Source: Anastatus disparis (Eukaryota > Arthropoda > Insecta > Hymenoptera > Eupelmidae). From it: a stretch of 64,000 bases of DNA. Under the pieces are notes generated by a model that was given only the letters and a program-made list of their open reading frames with translations, ran no database searches and was not told where the DNA came from. Made by a program: the position numbers and the translations under genes. Below, piece by piece: positions 1-11,448 of this stretch. How positions within the stretch are numbered: the stretch's first letter is position 1; each line of letters opens with the position of its first letter. The stretch spans positions 1,841,001 through 1,905,000 of the forward strand of contig JAFFSR010000301.1 of the NCBI GenBank assembly GCA_017163975.1, written 5' to 3'.

Positions 1-238
1 GTCATAAGCACGCGTGTCATATTGTCACTGGGTCGTCGCATAGAGACCATCAAGAAACAGTTGTCTGCTAGTAAAATATACACATCGATGGAAATGATAA
101 AAAATAAATCTGCTAGTTTTTCAAACATACAAAAAAGTGCTAATTAAGGTAACACATCATGGAGTTATGTTTTTTGTATGTGTTACTATGACCAGTTTAT
201 AATTTGGTTAAGTTAAAGAACAAGAAAATAGTATATTT

Positions 239-450
239 CGGTACTAGTGCGATAAAGTGATTTTTTACTCATGTGGCGGTTTGCGCCCGAGCGAAGCGAG
301 GGTGAAAAGGTCACACGAGTAAGAAATCACTTTCTCGCACGAGTATCGAACACTATTTTTTGACACGACGTGTGAGAAGCTCCATTTTCGCACGTGTCAC
401 TTTGTACAGCGTGCGTGAAATCGAGCTTCTCGCACGGAGTGTCAAAAATA
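239..450. repeat. Pair of adjacent hairpins around a GCGAAGCGAGGG motif
   Basis: Two inverted repeats lie side by side. The arms at about 239-274 and 312-348 pair (both hold a GTGCGA...AAGTGATTT.TTACTC-type sequence). The arms at about 355-390 and 423-450 pair around GTGTGAGAAGCTC. The spacer of the first holds CCGAGCGAAGCGAGGGTG. Diverged sequences with similar wording recur near 30770-30880 and 43640-43780, so this is probably a short dispersed foldback repeat. Positions 1-238 and 451-990 show no gene. Confidence 0.55.
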
Positions 451-989
451 TCTTTTTTTTAAGTTAATGTATTGACATTGATTTGGTTTTTAAGTGTATA
501 TTGGCTATTTATTGAAAGCTGATTGTACCCTTATAATAACAAGGCTGAAGTTCTTAAAATTATGAAAAGTTGTTTTAAATCTTTTAAAACTTCTGAGGAA
601 GCACGTGAACTAACTATTTATCAGTTATAAATATAAATGTCAGATAAGTATTTAAGTTATTGTAACTTTTATTTTAATATTAATCATTTATTCAAAAGAA
701 TTTTGATTCTTTGTATTTATTTTCAGATCTATAGCAGCATTTTTCATTGTATTTTATGTGTTTTCTTGAAGCAGTTTTATATTTCATGTAAAACATAAAA
801 CACAGTCAAACATTTCAAGATGAATAAGAATATGAATGTTTCATAAAAGACGTAGAAAAGTACAAAACCAGTTTAAGTCGAATAAGAAGGAAAATAATTT
901 TTATATTATAGGTGTGTTAATAGATTACATTCCTGACTCCAAACTGTGCTCATAATTTATTAAATTAATTACTTTCCAGGTATACAAAT

Positions 990-1187
990 TAGCAGCTAAT
1001 CGATGAAAGACCAGTGACTCGACTAATGAGAAAAATGGTGTTTTCCATAAAAATTGCAAAATTCAAGATATAGAAAATGCGATATCTCAAGAGTATCTAA
1101 ACGTTAGACTCAAGGGCTCTACAGAACATGTCTTTTAGGTGGGATGAACCATATCTCAGTTTCAGGAAAATCTGTGACCCGAATAAA
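990..1187. repeat. Remnant of the AGGAGAGTGTC-end repeat family
   Basis: The segment ends in GTGACCCGAATAAAGGGTCC and CTCTCCTAGTAAGG. Similar ends (GTGACCCG... then CTCTCC.GGTAAG) appear near 13590, 14431, 16930, 19880 and 20795. It abuts the start of the Helitron remnant. The assignment rests only on the shared end wording, so it is tentative. Confidence 0.35.
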
Positions 1188-1199
1188 GGGTCCTCTCCT

Positions 1200-1880
1200 A
1201 GTAAGGTTCAAGAAACTTTACGTAAGAAGAAAGCTAATATGAAAATGAAAAAAAGGACAATCAAATAAATATAAACAGAAATTAGAAAATACTAAGATAA
1301 CAAAACGGCAATTCAAGGAAACAATGATTACTGATAAATTGCAACAAGTGCGAATGAGGCTTTACGCAAGAAAGAAGCTTATATAAAAACTAAAGAAAAA
1401 CAACCGAAAAAATATTAAGAAAAATTAGAAAATACTGAGATAACAAAATTGAAATTCATGGAAACAATGAGTAATGATAAATTGAAACAAATACGTGCGG
1501 ATAAGGCTTTACGTAAAAAAGAAGCTTTTATAAAAATTGAAGAAAAACAACCAGAAAAATATAAAGCAAAATTAAAAAATACTAAAATAACAAAATTAAA
1601 ATTCAAGGAAAAAATGAGTATTGATAAATTGGAACAAGTGCGAATGAGGCTTTACGTAAGAAAGAAGCTTATATAAAAATCAAAGAAAAAATTCTAAATA
1701 AATATGAAGAGAAATTAGAAAATACTAAGATAACAAAATTGAAATTCAAGGAAAAAATGAGTATTGATTAATTCGTACAAATACGTGCAAATGAAGCTTT
1801 ACGTAAAAAAGAAGATTATATAAAAATTAAAGAAAAACAACCCAATAAATATAAAGAAAAATTAAAAAATACAATAACAA
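1200..1880 (+). repeat. Tandem repeats of about 140-150 bp encoding charged coiled coil
   Basis: Four to five diverged units begin near 1200, 1330, 1470, 1630 and 1770. Each encodes a Lys/Glu-rich block such as ALRKKEAYIKIKEKQP and KYKEKLENTKITKLKFKEKM. Helitron/PIF1-type proteins of arthropods often start with such arrays of charged repeats (family knowledge). Several units carry stop codons (for example the TAA after AYIK near 1674). The longest open piece is 1449-1676. Confidence 0.6.
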
Positions 1881-2207
1881 TACAATGAATATGAGAGAAT
1901 GGAACTAATTAAAAATAAAAAATTGGAAAATGCCGATATTATTGAGAAAACACAAGTAAAAAATGATTGTGACCAATTAAAAGAATAACGCACAAGGTGT
2001 AAACAAATAGAAATTGATGACAATAAACATGTTAATAATGATACTACAATAAATAAACCAATAGATGAAAAAAAGCGAAAACATGAATATGATTCTTATC
2101 AATGAAAGATATTATTTATTAAGTGTAAACGATTAAAAATTGAAGACAATAATTATAATGAAAATTACAATAATAATAATAATTATAATAACAATCATAA
2201 TATTGTA

Positions 2208-4860
2208 TTGAACAAAGTCATTGATAAAACAATAAAGGGCAAAGTAGAAAAAAAATTAAAGAAATTAAATGAAAAAATATTCACTGAAAAAATTAATTCG
2301 AAACTGATTGGTTGTATAGCAAATATATATTTCGATGAAAATTTCATATCTGGAAATAACATTGGTTCCATGACAAATACATGTGTTTATTGTGATGCGA
2401 AACATTTTGTTCTCGAATATACTAAAAGTAACGATTTATCCAATTGTTTTCATGAAGGTAAAGTAGAATTGTTAGAAAATCCTCCTCACCCAGAACAATT
2501 GAAGTTTTTAGCAACTGAATTAATGGAAGAAATTATTGATTCTCGACGAAATGTTAGGTTGTACAATGATGCTTCAGCATTCGTAAATTTTGGTGCCAAT
2601 TTTGACACATTGCCAGGTAAAGGACTACACGTTATTAGAATATGTGAACAAATTTAACATAATGTATATGCGTTACATCCTAATAAAGATGAAGCACGTA
2701 AATATGGACAATTATATATTTTAGATAATGAAATGGCAACGATTGAAAGGAATAAGTTTAATATAAATTTAACATTATTAAAACATTTAGATATCTTGTT
2801 AAGAGACATTAACCCTTATGCTAAAGCCTATTAAATGATGCATAAAGTAGAAGAAGAAGAAGAAGGACTACAACGATGTGCAAAAATCTATTGTCCTCCA
2901 AGAACTGTTACTGTGTCTATTGTCCGCAATAATAATTTTGATAAAAATAGATATAATCTACCTACCTGTAATGAAGTTGCAATAGTATATGTTGGAGAAG
3001 ACGATCTTTCTCCTATTGAACGTGATATTGTCATTTACTCTAAGTTTGATAAACCAATCAGTATACTGACAATTAGCAAACATACAGATCCTATGACATA
3101 TTCGCTTATTCATCCTAATGGTGGTTTTGGATGGATACCAAATATGAAAAATATATTTGGAAAATCTAATATTTCAAATTTGAAATTTCATAATTATAGA
3201 TTTAGTGTTAGAAATGAATTTAATCCATTCCTTAATTTGGGAAAATTATCTCAACAGTTCATTGTTGATGCGTTTGAAAAAGTTGAAACTTCCAAATTAT
3301 ATTTTATACGAAATAACCAAAACGTATTAAGAAGTGATTGTTACAAAGGTGTTATGGACTATTTACATAACAAAAAAAATTAGATTTTTCAAAAATCGGA
3401 AAAATGGTAATATTACTATTAAACTTCACAGGAAGTCTACGATCTTTAAAACAAAATTACATTGACTCAATGATACTTGTAAATTATCGTGGTAAACCTG
3501 TCCTTCTTGTAACTATGACCTGTAACCCACATTGGAAAGAAATAACTGAAAACTTGGAAATTAATGAAAATGCAATAGATTGACCAGATATTATAACAAA
3601 AGTATTTTATCAAAAAGTAGAAGAATTAAAAAATTTAGTAATAAAGAAGGGAATATTAGAAAAATGTATTGCATATAGTTATGTAATTGAATTTCAAAAA
3701 CGAGAATTACCGCATATGCATATGTTAGTAATAATTTACTCTTAGATAAAAATGATAAATTTGATATTTTCGAAAAAGTTGATAAAATAATAAGTGCAAA
3801 AATCCCAAATTGAGATATTTATCCAAAATTATATAGTATTAAAAATTATCCGTGTATGGATAAAAATACGAAACAATGTACTGAAAATTTTCCAAGAAAA
3901 TTCAATAATACAACAACATTTAAATCCAATGGATATCCACTATACAAACGTAAAAATGATGGCGTCAAAATAATTTTCAAAAATAAATTTACAGAAAGAA
4001 TTGCAGATAATGGATTTGTTGTTCCTTATAATCCTTACTTATTATTGAAATTTAATGCACACATAAACGTAGAAGTTTGTTCTACTGTACACTGCATTAA
4101 ATATTTATTCAAATACTGTTATAAAGGTCATGATTGTGCATACATTAAAATACATCAAGTAAGTGTGGATTTTCAATCAGAAAATAAAGACACTTTTCAA
4201 AATGACAATCGTGGAAATGTTGAATATGAATATGATGAAACCCAACAATACATTAATACACGATATTTATGTCCACCTCAAGCAACGCACAGATTATGAG
4301 AATATCCTTTACATATTATTTCACATACTATAAAACGTCTAAGCGTTCATGAAGAAAATTAACAAAACGTATTTCTAAAGAAGAAAAAGAAGAAATAATC
4401 ATGCAAAAAAATGTGGGAACAGAATTAACAGCATATTTTGAATTGAATAGAGAAGATTTTGAAGCACGAAATAACGTGTATTCAGAAATACCAAATTTTT
4501 ATACATTTGATGAAAAACTGAAAAAGTGAAATAAAAGAAAAAAAAGAAAACCAATACTTAGTAGAATGTACTAAGTGAGTCCGAAAGTTAGAGAACGTTA
4601 TTTCATTGGGTTATTACTATTGCATGTTAAATGAGCCACATCTTTTGAAGCTTTGCGTACTGTCGATGATGTGATGTACAATTCGTTTTATGAGGCAGCT
4701 AAGGCAAAACAATTAATCAATGAAGATGAAGAATGGGATAGATGTTTGGAAGAAGCATCTTCAACAGAATTCCTTTATATTCTTCATGAATTATTTGCTT
4801 TCATTTGCGTCTTTCATAATCCTGTAAATGCACGAAATTTATATGAAAAATAAAAAGATA
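2208..4860 (+). pseudogene. Helitron Rep-domain coding remnant
   Basis: Open pieces at 2208-2654, 2835-3380, 3856-4296 and 4653-4850, with intervening frames, read as one Helitron-like N-terminal protein. Markers are EFQKRELPHMHMLV near 3690-3735 (the HUH histidines, H-M-H), then NYPCMDKNTKQCTENFPRKF and GYPLYKRKNDG near 3850-3960, and KYLFKYCYKGHD near 4098-4135 (the tyrosine region of Rep). Near 4650 comes LRTVDDVMYNSFYEAA, which in the family precedes the helicase. The Rep normally nicks and joins single-stranded DNA at the element ends. Stops near 2655, 2833 and 3382, plus frame changes, show it is non-functional. The family call is firm. Confidence 0.85.
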
Positions 4861-5975
4861 AGTTATACCATCCTAAATACGAAAAAAATACAGGTGAAAA
4901 TCTTGCGTTGAATGTTATTAAAAATAATTTACAAGTCAATGGATTTTCTTTAAACAATTTTAATTCACCTAACATAAGCACATTTATAGAAGATAATAAT
5001 TGAACAATTTTAAATCATAATAATAATATTCTTAATGAATGAGAAATAAAAATAAATTCTTTAAATGATGAACAAAGGCAAATATTCAACCCTACTATCA
5101 AAAGTTTAAACAACTAAAGTAAAGAAAAATATATTTTTATAGATAGACCAGGTGGAAGTGGAAAAAGTTATTTACTTAATGTTTTAATAGTTTATTTTAA
5201 ATATTATACTATACATTATTTATGTGTAGCTTGGACAGCTATAGCAGTGAATTTATTAGTCAATGAAAAAACCGTGCATACAACATTTAAACTCCCGTCA
5301 AGAGGACGCATGATCAATCTATCCTTTTTTAATTGAAAAATGTAGATTTTTGGAAAAACTAACGATTATTGATAGGGATTAAAAGTTATCCGCAACTTAT
5401 ACAGTAAAAAGCAATATTTTTCTGATGAGGACAAATTAATTTTGATGCTTCGTTTTCAAAAAAAGTTTGACATACTTACAAAATTATAAGTTAGGCTAGA
5501 GAATATGATGTTTAACTATGTCAAACTTTTCTTGAAAACAAAGCATCAAAATTAATTTGTTCACATTGGAAAAAATATTGTTTTTTACTGTGCAAATTGC
5601 GGAAAACTATTGATTTCTAGTAATAACTACTAGTTTTTCAAAAATCCTACATTTTTTGATTTGAAAAGGATAGAGAGATACAACGATCTCTTACATATAA
5701 CAGATTGCACAACTTGTAATGTTAAGTCTAATTCTGCTGAAGGCAAAAAAGGGAACATAAATAATTATTTGGGATGAAATATCCATGACTTCAAAATTTG
5801 CTTTTGAAGCAGTTAATCGTCTTTTTCAAGATGTATGCGATGTGAACTAACCCCTCGGTGGTAAAATTGTAATTGTATCAGGAAATTTAAGGCAAATATT
5901 AACAATTGTACGACGTGGGAACCGTATGAACATTATTGAAAATTCAGTTAAATTTAGTTTATTATGGCAGAATTT
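4861..5975 (+). pseudogene. Helitron PIF1-like helicase fragment
   Basis: A superfamily 1 DNA helicase normally fused C-terminal to Rep. The sequence LNDEQRQIFNP near 5060 leads into IDRPGGSGKSYLLN near 5140-5182, a Walker A motif. AVNLLVNEKTVHTTFKLP follows at about 5246-5298. After the MITE insertion, the Walker B region appears near 5760-5815 (IIWDEISMTSKFAFEAVNRL) and GGKIVIVSGNLRQIL near 5862-5900. Frames change and several stops occur. The C-terminal helicase motifs are missing because the sequence passes into a repeat array at about 5975. Confidence 0.8.
5300..5692. mobile_element. Foldback MITE (GAGGACG family) inside the Helitron helicase
   Basis: About 390 bp, almost entirely palindromic around position 5495. 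One arm reads ACAGTAAAAAGCAATATTTT...CAAAAAAAGTTTGACATAC and the other its complement. It starts AGAGGACGCATGATC and ends GATCTCTT. It is closely related to the copy at 38935-39324, and more distantly to 29105-29486 and the half copy at about 34940-35070. It interrupts the helicase between THTTFKLP and the Walker B segment, so it landed after the Helitron. It has no coding capacity. Confidence 0.8.
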
Positions 5976-6905
5976 AGAGCCCAAAATATAGAGCCAAAGT
6001 AAATATAAGAATCAAAAAAATATTGGGCTCAAAAAAATATAGAGACCAAGAAAATATAATGATAAAAAAAATATTAGCCCAAAAAATATGTTTTAAAAAA
6101 ATATTGGGCTCAAAAAAATATAAAGCCAGAAAATATATAAAAATCGGAAAAATATTTGGCCCAAAAAAATTAGAACCCAAGACAATATGAGGCCCAATGA
6201 AAATAGCACTCAAAAAAGTAGGGCCCGAAAAGTATAAGGCCCAGAAAAATATAGAGCTAAATAAAATATAGGACCCAAAAAAATATAAATTAAAAAAAAA
6301 TACTGGGCCTAAAAATATAGAGCACATGAATATATAAGAATTGAATAAATATTAGGCCAAAAAAAATATTGGGCCCAAAAAAATATAAAGCCCAAGAAAA
6401 TATAAGGCCCAAAGAAAATAGGACTCAAGAAAATGTAGGGCCTGAAAAATATAAGGCCCAGAAAAATAGAGCGAAATAAAATATATTTTGAGTACTATAG
6501 TACCCAAAAAAATTACAAAATCCAAGAAAATATTAATTTCAAAAAAATATAGGGCCCAAAAAAATATAAGGCCCGAAAAATATAAAGCCTAAAATATATA
6601 GAAACCAAAAAAATATTAGGCCCAAAAATAAATAGGGCCCACAAAAACATAAGGCCCAAAAAAGTAGAGCCCATAAAAATATAGAGACCAAAAAAATATT
6701 TGGCCCAGAAAAATATTAGGCACAAAAAAATATAAGGCTCAGAAAAATATAAAGCTAAATAAAATATAGGACCCAAAAAAATTATAGAACCCAAGAAAAC
6801 ATAAATTTAATATAATATTGAGCCCAAAAAAATATCAGGCGTAAAAAAATATAAGGCCCAAAAAAATATTGGGTCTAAAAAAATATAGGAGCCAAAAAAT
6901 ATAGC
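5976..6905. repeat. Degenerate tandem array of GGCCC + AAAAAATATA modules
   Basis: About 930 bp made of modules of 12-20 bp that alternate (G)GGCCC or GAGCCC with AAAAAATATA/AAATATT. Module length and order vary, so this is not a clean satellite. Long reading frames on the minus strand (5974-6327, 6513-6794) encode only hydrophobic low-complexity sequence (FGP..FF.. repeats) and are by-products of the array, not genes. It begins exactly where Helitron homology ends. Confidence 0.8.
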
Positions 6906-7089
6906 TCATAAAGATGCTTATGACTAATAAGGACTAGTTATATGGGGACCAATAAAAAATTGCTACGCTCACCAAAAGATTAGACACATTTAACAAATGC
7001 GGAGAACCGGAGAATCGGAGAACCGGAGGAACGGAAAAAAGTAGTTTCACTTTAATATCATATAGAATAGGATGATTATGATTTAATTT

Positions 7090-7188
7090 TATAATAATAT
7101 ATGCGTAAGGTAACCTTCTTTTTTGAAATTTATTTGATAATACATAAGCTATAACAGGACCAAAAATGTCTTTTACAATATCATTCAA
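7090..7188 (-). pseudogene. Helitron Rep fragment, opposite strand
   Basis: A short minus-strand reading frame gives MNDIVKDIFGPVIAY followed by LSNKFQKRRLPYAYIII. This matches the Helitron stretch that ends in the EFQKRGLPHAH motif, with both HUH histidines replaced. It is a scrap of a second, inverted Helitron. The rest of the 6934-7188 frame is not recognisable. The call rests on about 32 residues. Confidence 0.55.
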
Positions 7189-7320
7189 TAATAATTTAAA
7201 TTTATATAAAATAATCTTACTGTGATATTTAGTATGTCATTGGGAGTGGACTGAAAATTTTTTCAAATTCCTTTTAATTCTTTCTACTTAGGATTACATG
7301 TCATTGTCATAGAGAAGTCC

Positions 7321-7404
7321 AGTCTGCCGTCCGAAGTGTAAAAGTGGTTAACTACATTGGAATCCCATTGGAGTTAAGGTTTTCTTACTTTGGACGGCAG
7401 CAGT
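7321..7404. repeat. Short inverted repeat with CTGCCGTCC ends
   Basis: CTGCCGTCCGAAGT at 7324 and ACTTTGGACGGCAG at about 7390 are near-perfect complements about 80 bp apart. This could be a very small MITE or a stem-loop. The surrounding 7190-7560 shows no gene. Confidence 0.4.
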
Positions 7405-7587
7405 TTAAATTATTGTAATAATTGGGTAGTGAGGGGTGTCTTTTTCAAAAAAAGAACATTTCTAGACAGATTTTTAAGTTATTTTGAGGGGTGAGTTGTG
7501 TTGTTTTGAGAATACAAGGTAGAGGGAGGAATAATAAGGGGTACGAGAGGAAGGATATTGATTTTTATATAACCATATAATATAATA

Positions 7588-7612
7588 TAATACATATATA
7601 TATATATATATA
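7588..7612. repeat. (TA)n microsatellite
   Basis: A short run of TA dinucleotides. Nothing else is recognised in 7405-7915. Confidence 0.8.
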
Positions 7613-7915
7613 AATAGATATAAGGTATATGTTCCAGGACTTGGATTTTGTTCCATTTTCAACTCTTTACGTAAGGACCGTGGTTCCGTATATTTTTCGG
7701 AACGAAGTTACGTAAAACCAAAAGCACGCTTCTCTCATTGGTCGAAAAAAATCGCCCATCGGATTCCGAAATTCTAACTAAAGAAAGAATCTTCCCTAAA
7801 TTGTAAAACAACCTTAATATACATATATAGATATAAAAATAACATGGCAACTTTCAGCCATGTCCTTAAACAATCCCTTATACATTAGAAATATCCTGGA
7901 ACTACCCCTTACATA

Positions 7916-7917
<2 letters not shown>

Positions 7918-7992
<75 letters not shown>
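7918..7992. repeat. (TA)n(GT)n compound microsatellite
   Basis: About 26 TA units followed by about 10 GT units, directly abutting the left end of the large foldback element that starts at 7996. The reading frame through it on the minus strand (poly His-Thr, Ile-Tyr) is an artefact. Confidence 0.9.
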
Positions 7993-7995
7993 ATC

Positions 7996-10973
7996 GGTAA
8001 AAACGCTGGAATTTAACAAATATCGAGCGCAGTAAAATTTCTGATTTTGCTGAAACTTAAGTATATGAAAGTATATTAAAAAAGAATAACTCATGCAAAA
8101 TTAGAGCTCAAATGGACGCCAGGGGCCTGAGTTACATAACCTCAAACTTTAAAAATCAGCTATTTTTCAAAACATTGCCAAAAATCGAATACTCTGCCAA
8201 ATTTGATCTAACACAGCTCATTTTTTTTTTGTTTTGATCTATACTTTAACTTAACTATTAAGCACTTTTAGTTTTATGAGAAAGATGCTGTGCTACGACG
8301 TAAAATAGAAATATAACTTTTTATTGATTTTATGATTTTTTCAAATATCTGCCTAAATTTGAGTTTTCAAAATTTTCTAACGTACTACCTTTTAAATTAA
8401 AGGTCTCTCTGTGGTCTTTAAATTGCAAGGTGAAACGATTTGAAATATTGGAAAACTGCTTAGTTATGTTATTTGAAAGTGACTCTCGTTTCAAAAATGA
8501 TCAGCTTTGAAGTTGAATTAAAAGAATCCTTAGTTTTTTTTTTTATAAAACTTTTTAAGAAGTTAGTGTTAATATAGAAGAGAGTCCCCGAGAAGTTTGG
8601 TGGTGTTTTTTTATTTCGTTTTGAAGCTATAACTATTTAAATATCATAAAAATCAAATTTTCTAAAAATTCGCAATACGCAACATAGTCAATGCATTAAC
8701 GCGGAAAACTTGATATAGATCGTATTATGAGCACCCGAGTGTTATATATTAAAAAATTTGATTTTCAATTCATTAATTTGCGCGAAAGCTTTCTACAACA
8801 TTTAGATTTAAAGCTATAACAATTTAAATATTATTAATCGTCTCAGGTAGCAATATAAGAAACAGAAGTAAAATCCCATTGAGTACAAATGGAAGGCAAC
8901 ATTGAAGGTGATATAAATTCACCTACCCATATGATGTACAAAGCTTTTTGAAGAAGAAAATTGATATTCATTATTATATGTATAATTTCTTATCATATTA
9001 TTGAAAGTATATTTAAATTCAGTAAAATTAAAGACTACATGGCAACGGAATACGCATTGTAAATGCATATTGTTATGCATGTTATGTAATACAATTTTTA
9101 TTATTAAAAAAGAATAATTTATGTTCTGCTAATAAATGATATTCAAATACGGGTATGGTGTGTCGAAAGAATCAATAGAAAACTGAATAATATATGTGTT
9201 GAAAATTGTAAAGCGAATATGGGTATAGGATAGTTTATTCACAGACAAACGATAAGGTTTTGAAAATAATATTTATTGCTAATAAAATTTAAACTATATT
9301 AAATATAAATTTAACTTATGATGTTGTTATTTATTTAGCAAAATCAATAATTGTGCTAGCTTCATCGGAAGAGAAAATTTTAAATTCTGCCTTATAATCA
9401 TCGATGGGTCTGAAGTAATGGTATTTCCTAGTTAGTGAAGCTGTTTTGGCACAATCGAATCTTACAGTTAAATCTTTTCCACAGAATAGAGTAAGGGTAT
9501 TATAATACAATGATAAAATATTCAATTCTCCGTGGGTAACCATAAATTTAAGGACACGAAGAGTAACTTGGGTCATCAAAGTCCTGTTGATGTTTTTTCT
9601 ATGAAAATTCCGGTAAAAAAATCTGAAAAAGCACTAAAATACTCATTTTTGCATTGACCTTACAGTTTGGCAGTTTATATAATGATTTATAGTAAACAAA
9701 ATTGTTCATAATAATTTTTATTTCCAGAGATATTTGACCTGAAAATTTGGTTTGTGACATTAATGATCCAGGTTACCCACGGAGGGTTAATAAAAACATT
9801 TTTGTTTTAAAAAATTTGGAGATAAAGTATACTAACTACTCAGTACGAAAAAAGTAGTGTGGTTACAAAGAATTTATATTCTAAATAAATTTATTGGATT
9901 AAATGATATAACAGATCATTTGGGAGACGAAAATTTATTCATTCGATTGTTATCCTGTCAGAAATACATATTTTACATGAAAGGAGAGCTTGCATTGAGA
10001 GTTAAATATTTTTTCAAAAAGATTTGTACATCATCTGTATAGGTGAATATATATCACCTTCAATGTTGCCTTTCATTTGTACTCAATGGGATTTTACTTC
10101 TGTTTCTCATATTGCTACCTGAGACGATTAATAATATTTAAATTTTTGTAACTTTGAGTCTAAATGTTGTAGAAAGCTTTCCGACCGCGCAAATTGATGA
10201 ATTGAAGATAAAATTTTTTAATATATAACACTCGGGTGCTCACAATATGATCTATATGAAGTTTTCCGCGTTAATGCATTGACTATGTTGCGTATTGTGA
10301 ATTTTTAGAAAATTCGATTTTCATGATATTTAAATAGTTACAGCTTCAAAACGAAATAAAAAAACATCACCAAACTTCTCGGGGACTTTCTTCTATATTA
10401 ACACTAACTTCTTAAAAAGTTTTATAAAAAAAAAAACTAAGGATTTTTTTAATTCAACTTCAAAGTTGATCACTTTTGAAAATGAGGGTAACTTTCAAAT
10501 AACATAACTGAGCAGTTTTCCAATATTTCAAATCGTTTCACCTTGCAATTTAAAGACCACAGAGAGACCTTTAATTCAAAAGGTAGTTCGTTAGAAAATA
10601 TTGAAAACTCAAATTTAGGCAGATATTTGAAAAAATCATAAAATCAATAAAAAGTTATATTTCTATTTTACGTCGTAGCGCAGCATCTTTCTCATAAAAC
10701 TGAAAGTTCTTAATAGTTAAGTTAAAGTATAGATCAAAACAAAAAAAATGAGCTGCGTTAGATTAAATTTGGCAGAGTATTCGATTTTTGGCAATGTTTT
10801 GAAAAATAGCTGATTTTTAAAGTTTAAGGTTATGTAACTCAGGCCCCTGGCGTCCATTTGAGCTTTAATTTTGCATGAGCTATTCTTTTTCAATATACTT
10901 TCATTCACTTAAGTTTCAACAAAATCAGAAATTTTAATGCACTCGATATTTGTTGAATTCCAGCGTTTTTACC
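7996..10973. mobile_element. 3-kb foldback element with arms of about 935 bp
   Basis: The left arm 7996-8933 is the inverted copy of 10041-10973 at high identity. Outer ends read GGTAAAAACGCTGGAATT and AATTCCAGCGTTTTTACC. Inner ends are AAGGTGATATAAATTCACCT (left) and its near-complement near 10041. Shared landmarks include GGGGCCTGAGTTACAT (left, 8125) and ATGTAACTCAGGCCCC (right, 10832). The loop of about 1.1 kb (8934-10040) holds one short frame (9331-9579). No transposase is recognised. It is most simply a non-autonomous, long-TIR DNA transposon sitting between TA/GT microsatellite DNA and a MITE. Confidence 0.85.
9331..9579 (-). CDS. Unidentified 82-aa ORF in the loop of the foldback element
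   Basis: The only sizeable frame in the unique 1.1-kb loop. It encodes a non-repetitive protein with a normal amino-acid mix (LTVRFDCAKTASLTRKYHYF in the middle, ends STIIDFAK). I do not recognise it. A near-repeat of its upstream sequence (CAGGTTACCCACGGAGGG) lies at about 9767-9785 on the plus strand, so local inverted duplication has occurred. It could be a captured exon or the tail of a lost transposase, or chance. Confidence 0.25.
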   Translation of the reverse strand: MMTQVTLRVLKFMVTHGELNILSLYYNTLTLFCGKDLTVRFDCAKTASLTRKYHYFRPIDDYKAEFKIFSSDEASTIIDFAK

Positions 10974-10976
10974 CAT

Positions 10977-11448
10977 ACACGGAGAGAAAACTCGAAGCAT
11001 TTTACCATATTAACTCTCGAAGGTATTTTAGCATGTTTACTCTCGAAGGTATAACCTAAAAATGAGTTGGTAATGTTGCTTGAATTCGAGAGATTCGACC
11101 AAGTTGTTTACTTATAGTAAATTACTAAAAACGCGCTGCTACTGTCCCATAAGTTCGATGTTATAATACTTAGAATTCGTGGCACTATAGCAAAAGACTG
11201 TGCGTAGCAATTGTTCTATCAAGCAGTATCAAGGTTTATTTACTTGGGTGGCGCTGCGACAAAGTCATCGCGTTATAGCAATACTACCTCACGATCCGAG
11301 GTACTTTACTATAAATATTCAACATACTAAAAGACTGTGAATTCTAAGTGATTTACTTCGAGTTTTAAGGTAACATAGTATCGAAATTTTATATGGTACA
11401 AAGGCATGTTAAATTCGAAGAAAAATGCTTAGACTTTTCCCTCCGTGT
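10977..11448. mobile_element. 472-bp MITE with ACACGGAGRGAAAA termini
   Basis: Left end ACACGGAGAGAAAACTCGAA, right end (as complement) ACACGGAGGGAAAAGTC. Subterminal sequences also match (GCATTTTACC / GCATTTTTCT). The interior has no ORF. Flanks are CAT on the left and ATAT on the right, so a TA or AT target duplication is possible but unproven because the right flank is TA-rich. It directly abuts the 3-kb foldback element. Confidence 0.7.

Larger units (their letters stand above)
1188..5975 (+). mobile_element. Degenerate Helitron, 3' end missing
   Basis: A rolling-circle transposon remnant on the plus strand. In order it has a Lys/Glu-rich repeated N-terminal region, a Rep (HUH-type) domain and a PIF1-like helicase with Walker A and Walker B. 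All parts are interrupted by stops and frameshifts. A foldback MITE of about 390 bp sits inside the helicase at 5300-5692. Homology stops at about 5975, where a GGCCC/A-rich array begins, so the last third of the helicase and the 3' hairpin/CTRR end are not seen. No intact ORF covers either enzyme, so the copy is dead. Confidence 0.85.

Noticed and set aside
5974..6794. Two minus-strand frames of 117 and 93 aa
   Set aside because: They are hydrophobic low-complexity translations (FGP, YFF repeats) of the GGCCC/A array, not genes.
9331..9579. Assignment of the loop ORF to a checkpoint-clamp or other host protein
   Set aside because: A weak impression only, with no motif to support it. Left as unidentified.
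10977..11448. TA target duplication for the ACACGGAG MITE
   Set aside because: The right flank is a TA microsatellite, so a duplication cannot be told from background.
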